Source of the DNA: Ponticoccus alexandrii | GTDB taxonomy: Bacteria; Pseudomonadota; Alphaproteobacteria; Rhodobacterales; Rhodobacteraceae | NCBI RefSeq assembly: GCF_016806125.1 | Contig: NZ_CP047166.1 | Coordinates: 2,666,001-2,730,000 of the forward strand | Length of the DNA: 64,000 nt | Direction: 5' to 3' | Part shown: one piece after another, positions 44,103 to 54,106 of the stretch | How the letters are laid out: each line of letters starts with the position of its first letter | How positions within the stretch are numbered: position 1 is the first letter of the stretch | Notes under the pieces: generated by a model | Database searches by the model: none | What the model was told of the DNA's origin: nothing | Seen by the model: only the letters and a program-made list of their open reading frames with translations | Translations under genes and position numbers: made by a program

Positions 44103-45407
44103 GTGGACCTGTTGTTTTCCAATGACCGGCGGGGGGAGTACCCCGAAAGCTGGTATGCGGCCTCGGTCGATCTGCCGGAGGCGCGGCCTGCGCTGGAAGG
44201 CGCGGTGCGGGCGGATGTCTGCGTGGTTGGCGGCGGCTATACCGGGCTTTCAGCGGCGCTGCATCTGGCGGAAGCCGGGCTGGACGTAGTGCTGCTGGAG
44301 GCCCATCGGGCGGGCTTTGGCGCCTCGGGGCGGAACGGCGGACAGCTGGGATCGGGCCAGAGGCAGGACCAGCAGGTTCTGGAGAGCATGGTCGGCGAGG
44401 AGGCCGCGCAACGGCTGTGGGATCTGGGCGAAGACGCCAAGGCCTTGGTGCGAGACCTGGTGGCGCGGCACGGCATCGACTGTCACCTGAAAGACGGGGT
44501 GGCCTGGGCCGCGTCCTCGGAGCGGCATTTCCGCGATTTCGCCGGTTATGCCGAGCACATGCAGCGGCGCCATGGCTACGGGATCGAGGTGCTGGAGCGC
44601 GAGGCTTTCCATGCGCTCTGCCCCTCTCCGGCCTATCGCGGCGGTATCCTTGACATGGGCGCCGCGCATCTGCATCCGCTGGCGCTGGCATTGGGGCTGG
44701 CGCGGGCAGCGGAGGGCGCCGGGGCGCGGATCCACGAGCGGTCCTGGGTCACGGGGATCGCCCGCGAGGCACGGCGGGTGACGGTGCGGACAGAGCACGG
44801 CAGCGTCGAGGCCGATCACCTGATCCTTGCCTGCAACGGCTATCTTGGCGGGCTGGACGGGCAGGTTGCGGCCCGCGTCATGCCGATCAACAATTTCGTC
44901 GTCGCGACCGAGCCGCTGGGCCCGCGCAGCGCCGAGGTTCTGACCCGCGACGTCGCGGTCGCCGACGACAAGTTCGTCGTCAACTATTTCCGGCTGTCAC
45001 ATGACGGGCGGCTCTTGTTCGGCGGCGGTGAGAGCTATGGCTACCGCTTTCCCGCCGACATCGCCGCCAAGGTGCGCAAGCCCATGCTGGAGATCTATCC
45101 GGCCCTGAAGGACGTCAGGATCGACCACGCCTGGGGCGGCACCCTGGCGATCACCATGAAGCGGCTGCCTTTCCTTGCGCGCCTGGCGCCCAATGTGCTG
45201 ACCGCTTCGGGCTATTCCGGCCATGGTGTCGGCAATGCCGTGCAGGCGGGCAAGCTGATGGCCGAGGCGGTGCGCGGGCAATCCGCCGGTTTCGACAGCT
45301 TCGCGGCCCTGCCCGCCCCGGCCTTTCCCGGCGGCGCCGCGCTGCGCACGCCGCTACTGGCGCTGGCGATGAGCTGGTTCTCGATGCGCGACCGGCTGGG
45401 GCTGTAG
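44103..45407 (+). CDS. FAD-dependent amine oxidoreductase, PuuB-like
   Basis: A 434-residue DAO-family flavoprotein with N-terminal SWYAAS, FAD-binding GGGYTGLSAALHLAEAG, the FGASGRNGGQLG motif and a C-terminal GYSGHGVG segment, the pattern of gamma-glutamylputrescine oxidase. It would oxidise the gamma-glutamylated amine to an aldehyde, with ammonia and peroxide released. GTG at 44103 is chosen because GAGGGAG precedes it. No aldehyde dehydrogenase (PuuC) or transaminase (PuuE) is nearby. Confidence 0.86.
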   Translation: MDLLFSNDRRGEYPESWYAASVDLPEARPALEGAVRADVCVVGGGYTGLSAALHLAEAGLDVVLLEAHRAGFGASGRNGGQLGSGQRQDQQVLESMVGEEAAQRLWDLGEDAKALVRDLVARHGIDCHLKDGVAWAASSERHFRDFAGYAEHMQRRHGYGIEVLEREAFHALCPSPAYRGGILDMGAAHLHPLALALGLARAAEGAGARIHERSWVTGIAREARRVTVRTEHGSVEADHLILACNGYLGGLDGQVAARVMPINNFVVATEPLGPRSAEVLTRDVAVADDKFVVNYFRLSHDGRLLFGGGESYGYRFPADIAAKVRKPMLEIYPALKDVRIDHAWGGTLAITMKRLPFLARLAPNVLTASGYSGHGVGNAVQAGKLMAEAVRGQSAGFDSFAALPAPAFPGGAALRTPLLALAMSWFSMRDRLGL

Positions 45408-45509
45408 ATTTCACACAGATGTAACCAAACGGAGCATTTCCGGCGGGACAAGTCTGTCTTTGCCGTGATATAAGGTTTTTGAAAAGCAGAGTTCAGGAAA
45501 TTCAAAGAT

Positions 45510-46709
45510 ATGCTTCCAAACATGCATGACGCAGAGCCGATCCCGCCCGAGGCCCGCGCCGAGATCGACCGCCTTCTGCAAAGCGGCGACCTCTTCCGCT
45601 ACACCGCTGCCGAGGATGCCCCCGTCACGCTGCTGGAACGCGAGTTCGCCTCCCATCTTGGTGCGCGTTATGCGCTGGCCGTCTCCAGCTGTTCCGCCGC
45701 GCTCTTCCTGTCGCTGAAGGCGCTAGACCTGCCGCGCGGCGCCCGCGTGCTGATCCCCGGCTTTACCTTTGCCGCGGTGCCGTCCTCGATCATCCACGCG
45801 GACTGCGTGCCGGTGCTCTGCGAGGTGGGCGAGGATTACCGCATCGACATGCGCGACTTCGAGGCGAAGCTGGGCGGCGTGCAGGCGGTCATTGTCAGCC
45901 ACATGCGCGGGCATACCTCGGACATGGACGCCATCATGGCGCTCTGCGCGCAGCGCGACATCCCCGTCGTCGAGGACGCGGCGCATTCGCTGGGCACCAC
46001 CTGGCACGGCCGCAATCTCGGAACACTGGGCCGCATCGGCTGCTTCAGCTTCCAGAGCTACAAGCTGCTGAACGCGGGCGAAGGCGGCATCCTCGTCACC
46101 GATAACGCCGACCTCGTGGCGCGGGCTGTGATCCTGTCGGGCGCCTATGAGCATATGTGGAAGAAACATCTGGACAACAGCGACCCGGCGCTGGCGGAGG
46201 CCTTCGACCGCTGGCAGAACAAGCTTCCGCTGTACAATCTGCGCATGTCGAACCTCTCGGCGGCGGTGATCCGGCCCCAGATCCCCCATATCGCGCGGCG
46301 TGTCACCGACGGGCGGCGCAACCATGACCGCGTGGCCGCGCAGATCGACCGCAGCGCCTGGATCTCGGTCCCGGCCAAGCTGCCGCCCGAGGAACGCGCA
46401 CCGGATTCGCTGCAATTCAACCTCTGCGGCATGGATGACGCGCAGGTCGCCCGCTTTGTCGAGGCGGCGGAGGCGGAGGGCGTCAAGGTGCAGGTCTTCG
46501 GTCAGAGTCAGGACAATGCCCGGGCCTTCTGGAACTGGCAGTTCCTGCCGGAGATGCCCGAACTTCCGCGCACCCGTGCCATGCTGGCGCGCGCCTGCGA
46601 TACCCGCCTGCCCGCCCGCCTGACAGAGGCCGATTGCGATGCGGTGGCGGGCGTCCTTCTGGCCGCCGCCGAAGCGGCCATGGGCGAAATCAAGCGATAC
46701 GGCACCTGA
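45510..46709 (+). CDS. DegT/DnrJ/EryC1/StrS-family PLP aminotransferase
   Basis: A 399-residue PLP enzyme with GFTFAAVPSSI, the DAAHSLG motif and the PLP lysine in SFQSYKLLNAGEGG. Members transaminate sugar nucleotides for surface polysaccharides, or related keto compounds. It has no glycosyl genes around it, so the substrate is open. A relatively AT-rich 102-bp promoter region precedes it (AGGAAA upstream of ATG 45510; a second ATG at 45522). A clear terminator follows, so it is monocistronic. Confidence 0.85.
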   Translation: MLPNMHDAEPIPPEARAEIDRLLQSGDLFRYTAAEDAPVTLLEREFASHLGARYALAVSSCSAALFLSLKALDLPRGARVLIPGFTFAAVPSSIIHADCVPVLCEVGEDYRIDMRDFEAKLGGVQAVIVSHMRGHTSDMDAIMALCAQRDIPVVEDAAHSLGTTWHGRNLGTLGRIGCFSFQSYKLLNAGEGGILVTDNADLVARAVILSGAYEHMWKKHLDNSDPALAEAFDRWQNKLPLYNLRMSNLSAAVIRPQIPHIARRVTDGRRNHDRVAAQIDRSAWISVPAKLPPEERAPDSLQFNLCGMDDAQVARFVEAAEAEGVKVQVFGQSQDNARAFWNWQFLPEMPELPRTRAMLARACDTRLPARLTEADCDAVAGVLLAAAEAAMGEIKRYGT

Positions 46710-46736
46710 CGCCACTCACGGACCCGGTGCAAGCAA

Positions 46737-46772
46737 GGGGGCGCGGTGCAAGAGATCCGCGCCCCCCCTTTT
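46737..46772 (+). terminator. Rho-independent terminator after the DegT-family gene
   Basis: The 10-bp stem GGGGGCGCGG/CCGCGCCCCC with a 10-nt loop is followed by CCTTTTGTC, 28 bp after the stop codon. Confidence 0.75.
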
Positions 46773-47002
46773 GTCTACACAGCGGGACGACCCGGCGCGG
46801 TCGGCGATACGGACCGATGGTGTAGAGTATCAGCGGACGGATCGCGGCGTTGGTCGCCCGGCGCGCGCGCCCCACCGAGTGCCGACGCCCCTGTGTCCGC
46901 GCGGGCGCGCGGGTCGCCCTTGCGACGGGGACAACAGGGGTCATGGGCACGGAAGAAGGCCCGGCACCCGGCCCATAGCGTCAAGCAGCGCAGGCGCGGC
47001 GA

Positions 47003-47533
47003 TCACTTGCTGAGTTTGGCCAGCTTCTTCTGAAGCTCCGCGAGTTCCTTCTTGATCGCGTCCAGATCCTCTGCGCCCTCTTCGCGCGCGGGGCCAGAGC
47101 CTGCGGCCATGCCACCGGTCATGGCCTTCACGAAGGCCTCTTGCTGGGCCTGCATCGCCTCGAAGCCCTTCACGGCCATGGGGTTCACAGAGCCCATGTT
47201 CTCGACCCACTTGGACTGGCTGTCGCGGAACATCTCGAAGGTATGCGCCAGAAAAGCCGGCACCGCACTGGTGGCCTGCGTGGTGTAGGATCGCACGAGA
47301 TCGGTCAGGACATTGATCGGCAGGACGGATTCGCCCTTGCTTTCATGCTCTGCGACGATCTGCAGAAGGTACTGCCGTGTCAGGTCGTCGCCTGATTTCA
47401 GGTCGACGATCTGGACATCGCGGCCTTCGCGGATGAAGCCCGCGATATCCTCGAGCGTGACGTAATCCGAGGTCTCCGTGTTATAGAGACGACGACTGGC
47501 GTATCGCTTGATCAGAAGCGGTTTTTCAGTCAT
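47003..47533 (-). CDS. phaR: Polyhydroxyalkanoate synthesis repressor PhaR
   Basis: A 176-residue DNA-binding protein. The N-terminal domain (LIKRYASRRLYNTETSDYVT) and the following PHB-accumulation regulatory segments are diagnostic of PhaR; the C-terminus has a Lys-rich coiled segment. It represses phasin and PHA genes and is released by binding PHA granules. ATG at 47533 begins MTEKPLLIKRY. No phaC, phaZ or phaP is in the window, so it may act on a distant locus. Confidence 0.92.
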   Translation of the reverse strand: MTEKPLLIKRYASRRLYNTETSDYVTLEDIAGFIREGRDVQIVDLKSGDDLTRQYLLQIVAEHESKGESVLPINVLTDLVRSYTTQATSAVPAFLAHTFEMFRDSQSKWVENMGSVNPMAVKGFEAMQAQQEAFVKAMTGGMAAGSGPAREEGAEDLDAIKKELAELQKKLAKLSK

Positions 47534-47665
47534 GGTCACGGGCTCCCCTTCCTCGTGTCTCGCCGCTGCCATGCAGCGTTGCAGCAAAGCCTATGCGAGC
47601 GCAGAACAAAAAGGAAGCGTTTGTTTCGGTGATGATTTTTGCAGGTTTCGCAGACCGAAGGGAGC

Positions 47666-49210
47666 CTAGAAAAGACTTCCCTGTTCGGGCGGCTTGGCTT
47701 TTGCCGCAGGTGCAGCGCGGCGAGCCGGGCCGCCGCCAAGCTTCAGCCTGCCATCCGCGAACTCGATCTCCAGCCCGGTGGCCGCCTCGGCCTGTGCCTT
47801 GCTGGTCAGAACCTGGCCCTCGCCGCGCACCACGGTATAGCCGCGCGCCAGCGTGGCGCGGTAGCCCAGCGTCTCGCGCAGACGGTCCAGCGCCTCGACC
47901 CGCGCCGTGAGATCCGCCACCCGCGCGCCCTGCGCTGCATCGAGGCGGCGAGACAGATCCGCAAGCCGGTCGCGGCCCGTGGCGACGTCGCGCCTGAGGG
48001 GCCGCAGGTCCAGCCGGTCCGCGCGCCGCGCCAGTGCCTCGCGCTTTGCCGCGACAAGGCGCCCAAGCGCGGGCGCCAGCCGCCCGGCGCGATCCTCGGC
48101 CCGTGCGCGCTCCGTCGCGATGGCCCGGCGCAGGGTCGCGGGCCGCAGGCTGCCCGCCTGCTCCGTCAGGATCAGCCGCTTGCGATCGACCGCGCGGCGC
48201 AGGGCACCGGGCAGGCGCTCTTCGAGGTGATCGAGCCTCTGGCGCGGGCCGTCCAGCAGTTCCTCGGGCCGGGGCAGCGCACGCGCCACGTCGCGCAGCC
48301 GCTGGCCGCGCACCTCCAGCCGGTGCCCCATGGCCCGCGTCATCCGGGTGCCGAAATCGCGCGTCGCCGCCAGCAGTTCCAGCCGCACCGGCACCGCCAA
48401 TTCCGCCGCCGCCGTGGGCGTGGGCGCCCGCCGGTCAGAGGCGAAGTCGATCAGCGTGGTATCCGTCTCGTGGCCCACCGCAGAAATCAGCGGAATCTCC
48501 GAGGCAGCCGCCGCGCGCACCACGATCTCCTCGTTGAACCCCCAGAGGTCCTCGACCGACCCGCCGCCGCGCGCGACGATCAGCAGGTCGGGGCGCGGCA
48601 GCGCACCGCCCGGTGTCATCCTGTTGAAACCCTCGATGCCCCGCGCCACCTCTGCGGCGGATTTCGCCCCTTGCACCGCAACCGGCCAGATCAGCACCTT
48701 GCGCGGAAAGCGATCCCGCAGACGGTGCAGGATGTCCCGGATCACCGCGCCCGAGGGCGAGGTCACGACCCCGATCACCTCGGGCAGATAGGGCAAGGGC
48801 CTCTTGCGGGCCGGATCGAAAAGCCCCTCGGCCTGCAACTGCGCCTTGCGTTTTTCCAGCATCGCCATCAGCGCCCCGGCACCCGCGGGCGCCATGTCCT
48901 CGATGACGATCTGGTATTTCGACTGTCCGGGAAAGGTGGTCATCCGCCCGGTGACCACGACCTCCATCCCCTCTTCGGGCCGCATCGGCAGCTTGGCCGC
49001 GACCCCCTTCCAGACGATCCCGGCAATCACCGAGCGGTCGTCCTTGAGGTCGAGATAGACATGGCCGGAACGCGGAACGGTGACGCGGCCCAGCTCGCCA
49101 CGCACCCGGACAAAGCCGAATTCGCCCTCGATGGTGCGCTTCACCGCCCCCGACAGTTCCGAAACGGTGAATTCCGGCGTATTGCCCGGCTCGTCGTCCA
49201 GCAGGTCCAT
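47666..49210 (-). CDS. xseA: Exodeoxyribonuclease VII large subunit
   Basis: A 514-residue protein with the N-terminal OB fold ([17 protein letters not shown]), catalytic segment including [14 protein letters not shown] and [16 protein letters not shown], and a long Arg-rich helical region typical of XseA. With XseB it degrades single-stranded DNA in both directions. It is longer than the E. coli protein by about 60 residues through the helical region and C-terminal tail. It is divergent from purD with a repeat element between them. Confidence 0.92.
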   Translation of the reverse strand: MDLLDDEPGNTPEFTVSELSGAVKRTIEGEFGFVRVRGELGRVTVPRSGHVYLDLKDDRSVIAGIVWKGVAAKLPMRPEEGMEVVVTGRMTTFPGQSKYQIVIEDMAPAGAGALMAMLEKRKAQLQAEGLFDPARKRPLPYLPEVIGVVTSPSGAVIRDILHRLRDRFPRKVLIWPVAVQGAKSAAEVARGIEGFNRMTPGGALPRPDLLIVARGGGSVEDLWGFNEEIVVRAAAASEIPLISAVGHETDTTLIDFASDRRAPTPTAAAELAVPVRLELLAATRDFGTRMTRAMGHRLEVRGQRLRDVARALPRPEELLDGPRQRLDHLEERLPGALRRAVDRKRLILTEQAGSLRPATLRRAIATERARAEDRAGRLAPALGRLVAAKREALARRADRLDLRPLRRDVATGRDRLADLSRRLDAAQGARVADLTARVEALDRLRETLGYRATLARGYTVVRGEGQVLTSKAQAEAATGLEIEFADGRLKLGGGPARRAAPAAKAKPPEQGSLF

Positions 49211-49273
49211 GGTCCCTCTCTTGCCCTTCGCGCCGCCCGACCTTAAACCGGCGCGCAACAAAGCGAAACCTGC

Positions 49274-49333
49274 CCTTCTTCTGTCCTGAAATATCCCGGG
49301 GGGCGAGCGCAGCGAGCGGGGGCAGAGCCCCCT
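49274..49333 (+). repeat. Dispersed intergenic repeat, copy G
   Basis: CTTCTTCTGTCC, GAAATATCCCGGGGGG, CGAGCGCAGCGAGCG and the hairpin GGGGGCAGAGCCCCC in the same order as copy B. It lies in the 148-bp divergent gap between xseA and purD, immediately before the purD ribosome site. Confidence 0.7.
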
Positions 49334-49358
49334 CCCACCCTGCAAAGGAGACCGACCC

Positions 49359-50621
49359 GTGAACATCCTCATCCTCGGCAGCGGCGGGCGTGAACATGCG
49401 CTGGCCTGGGCGACCCTGCAGAACCCCAAATGCGACAAGCTGATCGTGGCGCCGGGCAATGCCGGGATCGAGCAGATCGCCGAATGCGCGCGGCTGGATA
49501 TCGAGGACGGCAACGCGGTGGCGGAATTCGCAGGCGAGAACGCCATCGACCTCGTGATCATCGGCCCCGAGGCGCCGCTGGCCGCCGGGGTCGCCGACAG
49601 GCTGCGCGACGCAGGCTTCGCTGTCTTCGGCCCCTCTGCCGCCGCCGCCCGGCTCGAAGCCTCCAAGAGCTTCACCAAGGAGATCTGCGACGCCGCGCAG
49701 GCCCCCACCGCCGCCTATGGCCACTTCACCGAGGCCGAGGCCGCCAAGGCCCATGTCCGCGCGGAGGGCGCGCCCATCGTCGTCAAGGCAGACGGCCTCG
49801 CCGCCGGCAAGGGCGTGATCATCGCCGAGACCATCGAAGAGGCCTGCGCCGCCATCGACGACATGTTCGGCGGCTCTTTCGGATCGGCGGGCGCCGAGGT
49901 GGTGATCGAGGAGTTCATGACCGGCGAAGAGGCCTCCTTCTTCGTGCTGGTCGATGGCGAGACCTGCCAGCCCGTAGGCACCGCGCAGGACCACAAGCGC
50001 GTGGGCGAAGGCGACACCGGCCCGAACACCGGCGGCATGGGCGCCTATTCCCCGGCGCCGGTCATGACGCCCGAGGTCACACAGCGCGCGCTGGACGAGA
50101 TCGTCCGCCCCACCATGGCGGAAATGGCCCGGCGCGGGACACCCTATCAAGGCGTGCTCTACGTCGGCCTGATGATCGAGGACGGCGCCCCCCGGCTGGT
50201 GGAATACAACGTCCGCTTCGGCGATCCCGAATGTCAAGTGCTGATGATGCGGCTGGGCGCGCAGGCGCTCGACCTGATGCATGCCGCCGCCGAGGGCCGT
50301 CTGGCCGAAGCGCAGGTGACATGGGCCGACGACCACGCCATGACCGTCGTACTGGCGGCGCAGGGCTATCCCGGCGCCTATGAAAAGGGCAGCGTGATCC
50401 GGGGGCTGGACGCCCTGACCGAGGACAGCTTTCACATGACCTTCCACGCGGGCACCACCGCGAAGGACGGCGCTGTCACCGCCTCTGGCGGTCGCGTCCT
50501 GAACTGCACCGCGCGCGGCGCCACGCTGGCAGAGGCGCAAGAGCGCGCCTACGCGCTGGTCGATGCCATCGACTGGCCCGAAGGCTTCTGCCGCCGCGAC
50601 ATCGGCTGGCGCGCGCTCTAG
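49359..50621 (+). CDS. purD: Phosphoribosylamine--glycine ligase
   Basis: A 420-residue ATP-grasp enzyme of purine synthesis joining glycine to phosphoribosylamine. Motifs: [14 protein letters not shown] at the start, [30 protein letters not shown], and [12 protein letters not shown]. The start is GTG preceded by AAAGGAG. Length is normal. Confidence 0.96.
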   Translation: MNILILGSGGREHALAWATLQNPKCDKLIVAPGNAGIEQIAECARLDIEDGNAVAEFAGENAIDLVIIGPEAPLAAGVADRLRDAGFAVFGPSAAAARLEASKSFTKEICDAAQAPTAAYGHFTEAEAAKAHVRAEGAPIVVKADGLAAGKGVIIAETIEEACAAIDDMFGGSFGSAGAEVVIEEFMTGEEASFFVLVDGETCQPVGTAQDHKRVGEGDTGPNTGGMGAYSPAPVMTPEVTQRALDEIVRPTMAEMARRGTPYQGVLYVGLMIEDGAPRLVEYNVRFGDPECQVLMMRLGAQALDLMHAAAEGRLAEAQVTWADDHAMTVVLAAQGYPGAYEKGSVIRGLDALTEDSFHMTFHAGTTAKDGAVTASGGRVLNCTARGATLAEAQERAYALVDAIDWPEGFCRRDIGWRAL

Positions 50622-50633
50622 GCCTCGCGGCGC

Positions 50634-50739
50634 GGCGGAAGCTGGCGCCACAAGCAATCGCGGCACGGCGGAGGCTGGCAGGCTCCGTTAGCAATTGCGG
50701 CCCTGCAAAGGCTGGCGCGCGCTTCAGCAATCGCAGCAC
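50634..50739. repeat. Three degenerate tandem copies of a ~35-bp unit
   Basis: GGCGGAAGCTGGCG, GGCGGAGGCTGGCA and GCAAAGGCTGGCGC start at 50634, 50667 and 50705, each followed by AGCAATCGC or AGCAATTGCGG. They fill the first half of the 253-bp gap after purD. No coding function is seen. Confidence 0.5.
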
Positions 50740-50874
50740 GGCGCAGAGCGCGTGCTTCAGGGCCGCGCCTCCCCCCTGCAGTGCGGCAGGTCGGGGCCTT
50801 CGCGTCACACGTCGGGCCGGTCAATCGTCCGCGCGCTTGACCAAGGCACCACAACCGGCGCACCCTCTCGCCCG

Positions 50875-51468
50875 ATGTCACAGACCTTCCGCTACAAGCC
50901 CGCCCCGCTGCGCGGCGTCACCGACTGGGCGCTCGACGGTTCTCGTCTGACCGGCCCCAAGACCGATCTCGACCTCGGCACGGTCACCGGGGCCCGCTTC
51001 GTCGAGAGTTCGGTCCAGACCTTGCGGCACCGGCGGCTGGATCTGCTGCACCCCGCAGGCATGGCGCGGATCTCGGCCAACCTGCCGCGCTCTGCCGGGC
51101 CGGATGCGCCGAACCGTGCAGCCCATCGCGCCCTCATGTTGGCGGTGCTGGACATCCTGCCGCCCGAGACCCCGATGGCCATCGGAGAGACCCCGGCCCT
51201 GCGCGGCATCAAGTTCGCTATCGGCGTCCTTGCGGTGCTGATGGCCGGCGGCATCGCGGTCACCGCGATGGTTGCGGGTATGAACCAGAACGCCGTCACC
51301 GAGGTGGGCGTCGGCCTGACCGTCCTCACGCTCTTCGGCCTCTGGTACGCGGCGCAGAACGCCCCCTGGACCGCGCAGCCTGAACTGACGGCCCAAGGCG
51401 CCTCATCGCTGATCCAGGTGCTGGATGGCCTCTCCAGCGAAGAGACGCCTCAGTCCACGGGCTCGTAG
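50875..51468 (+). CDS. Membrane protein of unknown function
   Basis: No family recognised. The 197-residue protein has a soluble N-terminal part (about 1-108) whose start (QTFRYKPAPLRGVTDWALDG) and internal DLDLGTVTGARFVE look like a small beta-rich domain, then two membrane helices (about 114-136 and 143-161) and a short polar tail. ATG at 50875 fits the composition change from the Arg-rich upstream frame. Its 3' end overlaps the convergent next gene by 19 bp. Confidence 0.65.
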   Translation: MSQTFRYKPAPLRGVTDWALDGSRLTGPKTDLDLGTVTGARFVESSVQTLRHRRLDLLHPAGMARISANLPRSAGPDAPNRAAHRALMLAVLDILPPETPMAIGETPALRGIKFAIGVLAVLMAGGIAVTAMVAGMNQNAVTEVGVGLTVLTLFGLWYAAQNAPWTAQPELTAQGASSLIQVLDGLSSEETPQSTGS

Positions 51469-51956
51469 ACCATGACGATGCTGCCGTCGCCGTTGAACAG
51501 AACGAAGCCTGCGGGGTCTTTCATCAGAACGTGATAGCGGTCTTCGGACCGCCCCGGCGGATCCAGGCCGTACTCGGGTGCTGCGTCGTACCATGACCAG
51601 AGGCTGACATTGGCCGGTGGACCGGGGCGGAACTCCCATTGATCGCGCGTATTGTCGTAGCGGCCATTCAGCGCGGTCGAGCGCAGGGTTCCGTCCGCGC
51701 CGAATGTCACGCGCGCCTCGGGTCTGGCTGGGGCTGCGGCTCCGAATTGAAGGGACTGGACCCAGTCTCCAACAAGCGCGTCGCGGCTGTCAGGCATCTC
51801 GCCGGACAGATCCAGCTGCCGTTTCACGGTGTCGCAGACCGCGTCGCGATAAGCGCCCGGCTCGTCCTTGTGGTCCACCCTGTCCATGCCCGCCTCCTGT
51901 TGTGCCGCAAGCACCGTGGCCGTCAGCGTCAGGACCGCGCCCAATCGAAGTGCCAT
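51450..51956 (-). CDS. Exported protein of unknown function
   Basis: The 168-residue protein starts with a signal peptide (MALRLGAVLTLTATVLAAQQ). The mature part has no recognised domain but shows a beta-rich pattern (VTFGADGTLRSTALNGRYD; a C-terminal PAGFVLFNGDGSIVMVYEP). It is probably periplasmic. It follows the cyclo-ligase gene on the minus strand with a 71-bp gap. Confidence 0.6.
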   Translation of the reverse strand: MALRLGAVLTLTATVLAAQQEAGMDRVDHKDEPGAYRDAVCDTVKRQLDLSGEMPDSRDALVGDWVQSLQFGAAAPARPEARVTFGADGTLRSTALNGRYDNTRDQWEFRPGPPANVSLWSWYDAAPEYGLDPPGRSEDRYHVLMKDPAGFVLFNGDGSIVMVYEPVD

Positions 51957-52027
51957 GCGCAGCCCCTTCCGCCTCGTTTCACACCGGGACCAACGGGCGT
52001 TTGTCGCAAGGGTTCCGCCGTGGACCG

Positions 52028-52591
52028 TTATCGTCCGGGCGTGATCACCTCGCGCTCCGTCACGATCAGGTCGAGCGGCTGGTCGGTCTCTTCCAGCGGC
52101 AGGTCGTCCATCTCCTGCGCAGCGAAGGCAAAGCCCACGGCGAGCGTGGCACGCCGCGCCCGCAGCATCTCCAGCGTGCGGTCGTAGAAGCCGCCGCCAT
52201 AGCCCAACCGACCGCCGGAACGGTTGAAGGCCACAAGCGGCACGATCAGCAACTCCGGCTCCATCCAGTCGGGCGTCTCGGGCACGGACGCGCCGAAGGG
52301 GCCGCTGACCAGCGGCATCTCGGGCTCCCACAGGGCGAAGCGCAGCGGCAGACCGGCCCCCTCGATCACCGGCACGCCGACCGGGCCATGGGCCGAGGCC
52401 TCGGCCATGGCGGGCAGCGGGTCGATCTCTGTCCGGATCGGCAGGAAGCCCGAGACCGGCACGCCCCGATAGCCCGCCAGAACCTCGCTCAACCGGCCCG
52501 CCGCGCCGGGCATCCGGGCGTCGAAGGCGAGCTTGCGCGCCGCGAAGGCTGCCTTGCGGGCGGCGGCCTTGGCCTCTTCCAGCGGGGTCAC
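52028..52591 (-). CDS. 5-formyltetrahydrofolate cyclo-ligase
   Basis: A 187-residue enzyme with the family features: helical basic N-terminus (AKAAARKAAFAARK), PLVAFNRSGGRLGYGGGFYDR near the C-terminus and the last-strand ...DLIVTEREVI. It converts 5-formyl-THF to methenyl-THF with ATP. The GTG start overlaps the mgtE stop (GTGA), so translation is coupled. Confidence 0.88.
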   Translation of the reverse strand: MTPLEEAKAAARKAAFAARKLAFDARMPGAAGRLSEVLAGYRGVPVSGFLPIRTEIDPLPAMAEASAHGPVGVPVIEGAGLPLRFALWEPEMPLVSGPFGASVPETPDWMEPELLIVPLVAFNRSGGRLGYGGGFYDRTLEMLRARRATLAVGFAFAAQEMDDLPLEETDQPLDLIVTEREVITPGR

Positions 52592-53979
52592 AGCAGCACC
52601 ATGACGGCAAGGCCGAGGAAGGCGAAAAAGCCGACGACATCGGTGACCGTCGTCACGAAAGCGCCAGAGGCCAGCGCCGGGTCGACGCCCGCCTTCTCCA
52701 GCAGGACCGGGACCATGATGCCCGCCAGCCCCGCGATCACGAGGTTGATGATCATGGCAGAGGCGATAACCCCCCCCAGCGCCGGAGAGCCGAACCAGAC
52801 GATGCCCACGATCCCCATGATCACCGCGAAGGCGCAGCCGTTGATCAGCCCCACCGCCGCCTCGCGCCGGATCACCCGCCAGATGTTCGAGGTGGTCAGG
52901 TCCTTGGTCGCCAGGGCGCGCACCGCGACGGTCAGCGACTGCGTGCCCGCGTTGCCCCCCATAGAGGCGACGATGGGCATCAGCACCGCCAGCGCCACGA
53001 CAGTCGCGATGGCATCTTCGAACTGCGCGATGACGAGGCTCGCCAGAACCGCCGTCACGAGGTTCACCGCCAGCCACGGAAAGCGCCGCTTGGTGGTTTC
53101 CACCACCGAGTCCGACAGGCTCGATTCCTCGTCCACACCGGCCAGACGCAGGATGTCCTCGGCGTTTTCCTCGTCCAGCACCGCCATGGCGTCGTCGATG
53201 GTGATCTGGCCCACCAGCCGGTCGTTCTCATCGACCACGGGGGCGGAGATCAGGTGGTACTGGTTGAAGGCATAGGCCACGTCGCCCTCGTACTGGGTGA
53301 CGGGGATCGTGTGGAAGGTCTCCGAAACGATGGACTTCAGCAGCACCTCGCGCCGCGAGGCCATCAGCCGGCCCAGCGTGACATTGCCCACGGGCCGCAG
53401 CTTGGGATCCACCAGAACGATGTGGTAGAACTGCTCCGGCAGGTTGTCCGAGTTGCGCAGGAAGTCGATCATCTCGCCGACGTTCCAGTACTCGGGCGCC
53501 ATGACCACCTCGCGCTGCATCAGGCGGCCGGCGGAATATTCCGGATAGGTCAGCGATTGCTGGACGGCGGCGCGGTCGCCCGCCTCCAGCGCCTCGAGGA
53601 TGGCCTCCTGTTGCGGCCCGTCGAGATCTTCGAGCAGGTCGACCACGTCGTCGCTGTCCAGCTCGCGCACGGCGTCGGCCAGCACCTGCGGCGTCAGGAT
53701 GCCGATCACTTCCTCGCGGATCGCCTCGTCGAGTTCCGACAGGATCTCGCCGTCGAATTCCTTGTCGTAGAGCTTGATCAGCCGCATCCGGTCGAAGGCG
53801 TTGATCTGCTCGAGAAGGTCGGCGATGTCGGCGGCGTGCAGCGGCTCCATCAGCGCGACAAGCTGTTCGCGGTCCTCGACATCGACCGCGTAAAGGATCT
53901 GCGCCACCGCCTTGCGGTCGAGCGTATAGGCGTCCTCGCGCTCTGCTTCTGCCGCCAGGGCCTCTGCTTCTTCGGCCAT
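52588..53979 (-). CDS. mgtE: Magnesium transporter MgtE
   Basis: A 463-residue protein with the MgtE N-domain (helical superhelix, about 30-150), two CBS domains (about 150-275) and five membrane helices (about 305-463) including GNAGTQSLTVAVRAL, the conserved pore segment. The soluble domains sense Mg and gate the channel. GGAGGG precedes ATG 53979. No Mg riboswitch was recognised upstream. Confidence 0.93.
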   Translation of the reverse strand: MAEEAEALAAEAEREDAYTLDRKAVAQILYAVDVEDREQLVALMEPLHAADIADLLEQINAFDRMRLIKLYDKEFDGEILSELDEAIREEVIGILTPQVLADAVRELDSDDVVDLLEDLDGPQQEAILEALEAGDRAAVQQSLTYPEYSAGRLMQREVVMAPEYWNVGEMIDFLRNSDNLPEQFYHIVLVDPKLRPVGNVTLGRLMASRREVLLKSIVSETFHTIPVTQYEGDVAYAFNQYHLISAPVVDENDRLVGQITIDDAMAVLDEENAEDILRLAGVDEESSLSDSVVETTKRRFPWLAVNLVTAVLASLVIAQFEDAIATVVALAVLMPIVASMGGNAGTQSLTVAVRALATKDLTTSNIWRVIRREAAVGLINGCAFAVIMGIVGIVWFGSPALGGVIASAMIINLVIAGLAGIMVPVLLEKAGVDPALASGAFVTTVTDVVGFFAFLGLAVMVLL

Positions 53980-54106
53980 GTTCTGCCCTCCGGAATCCTG
54001 CTGGCCGAAACCTAGGGCAACGCCGCGCGGGGCAACAGGGGGGACGGACGATTTACCTTTCTGCAGGCGCAGCATAGGCTGATTTTCGACCACCGGGAGA
54101 GCATGA

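Noticed and set aside
50634-50739. A CRISPR array
   Set aside because: Only three degenerate units without distinct spacers and no cas genes nearby.
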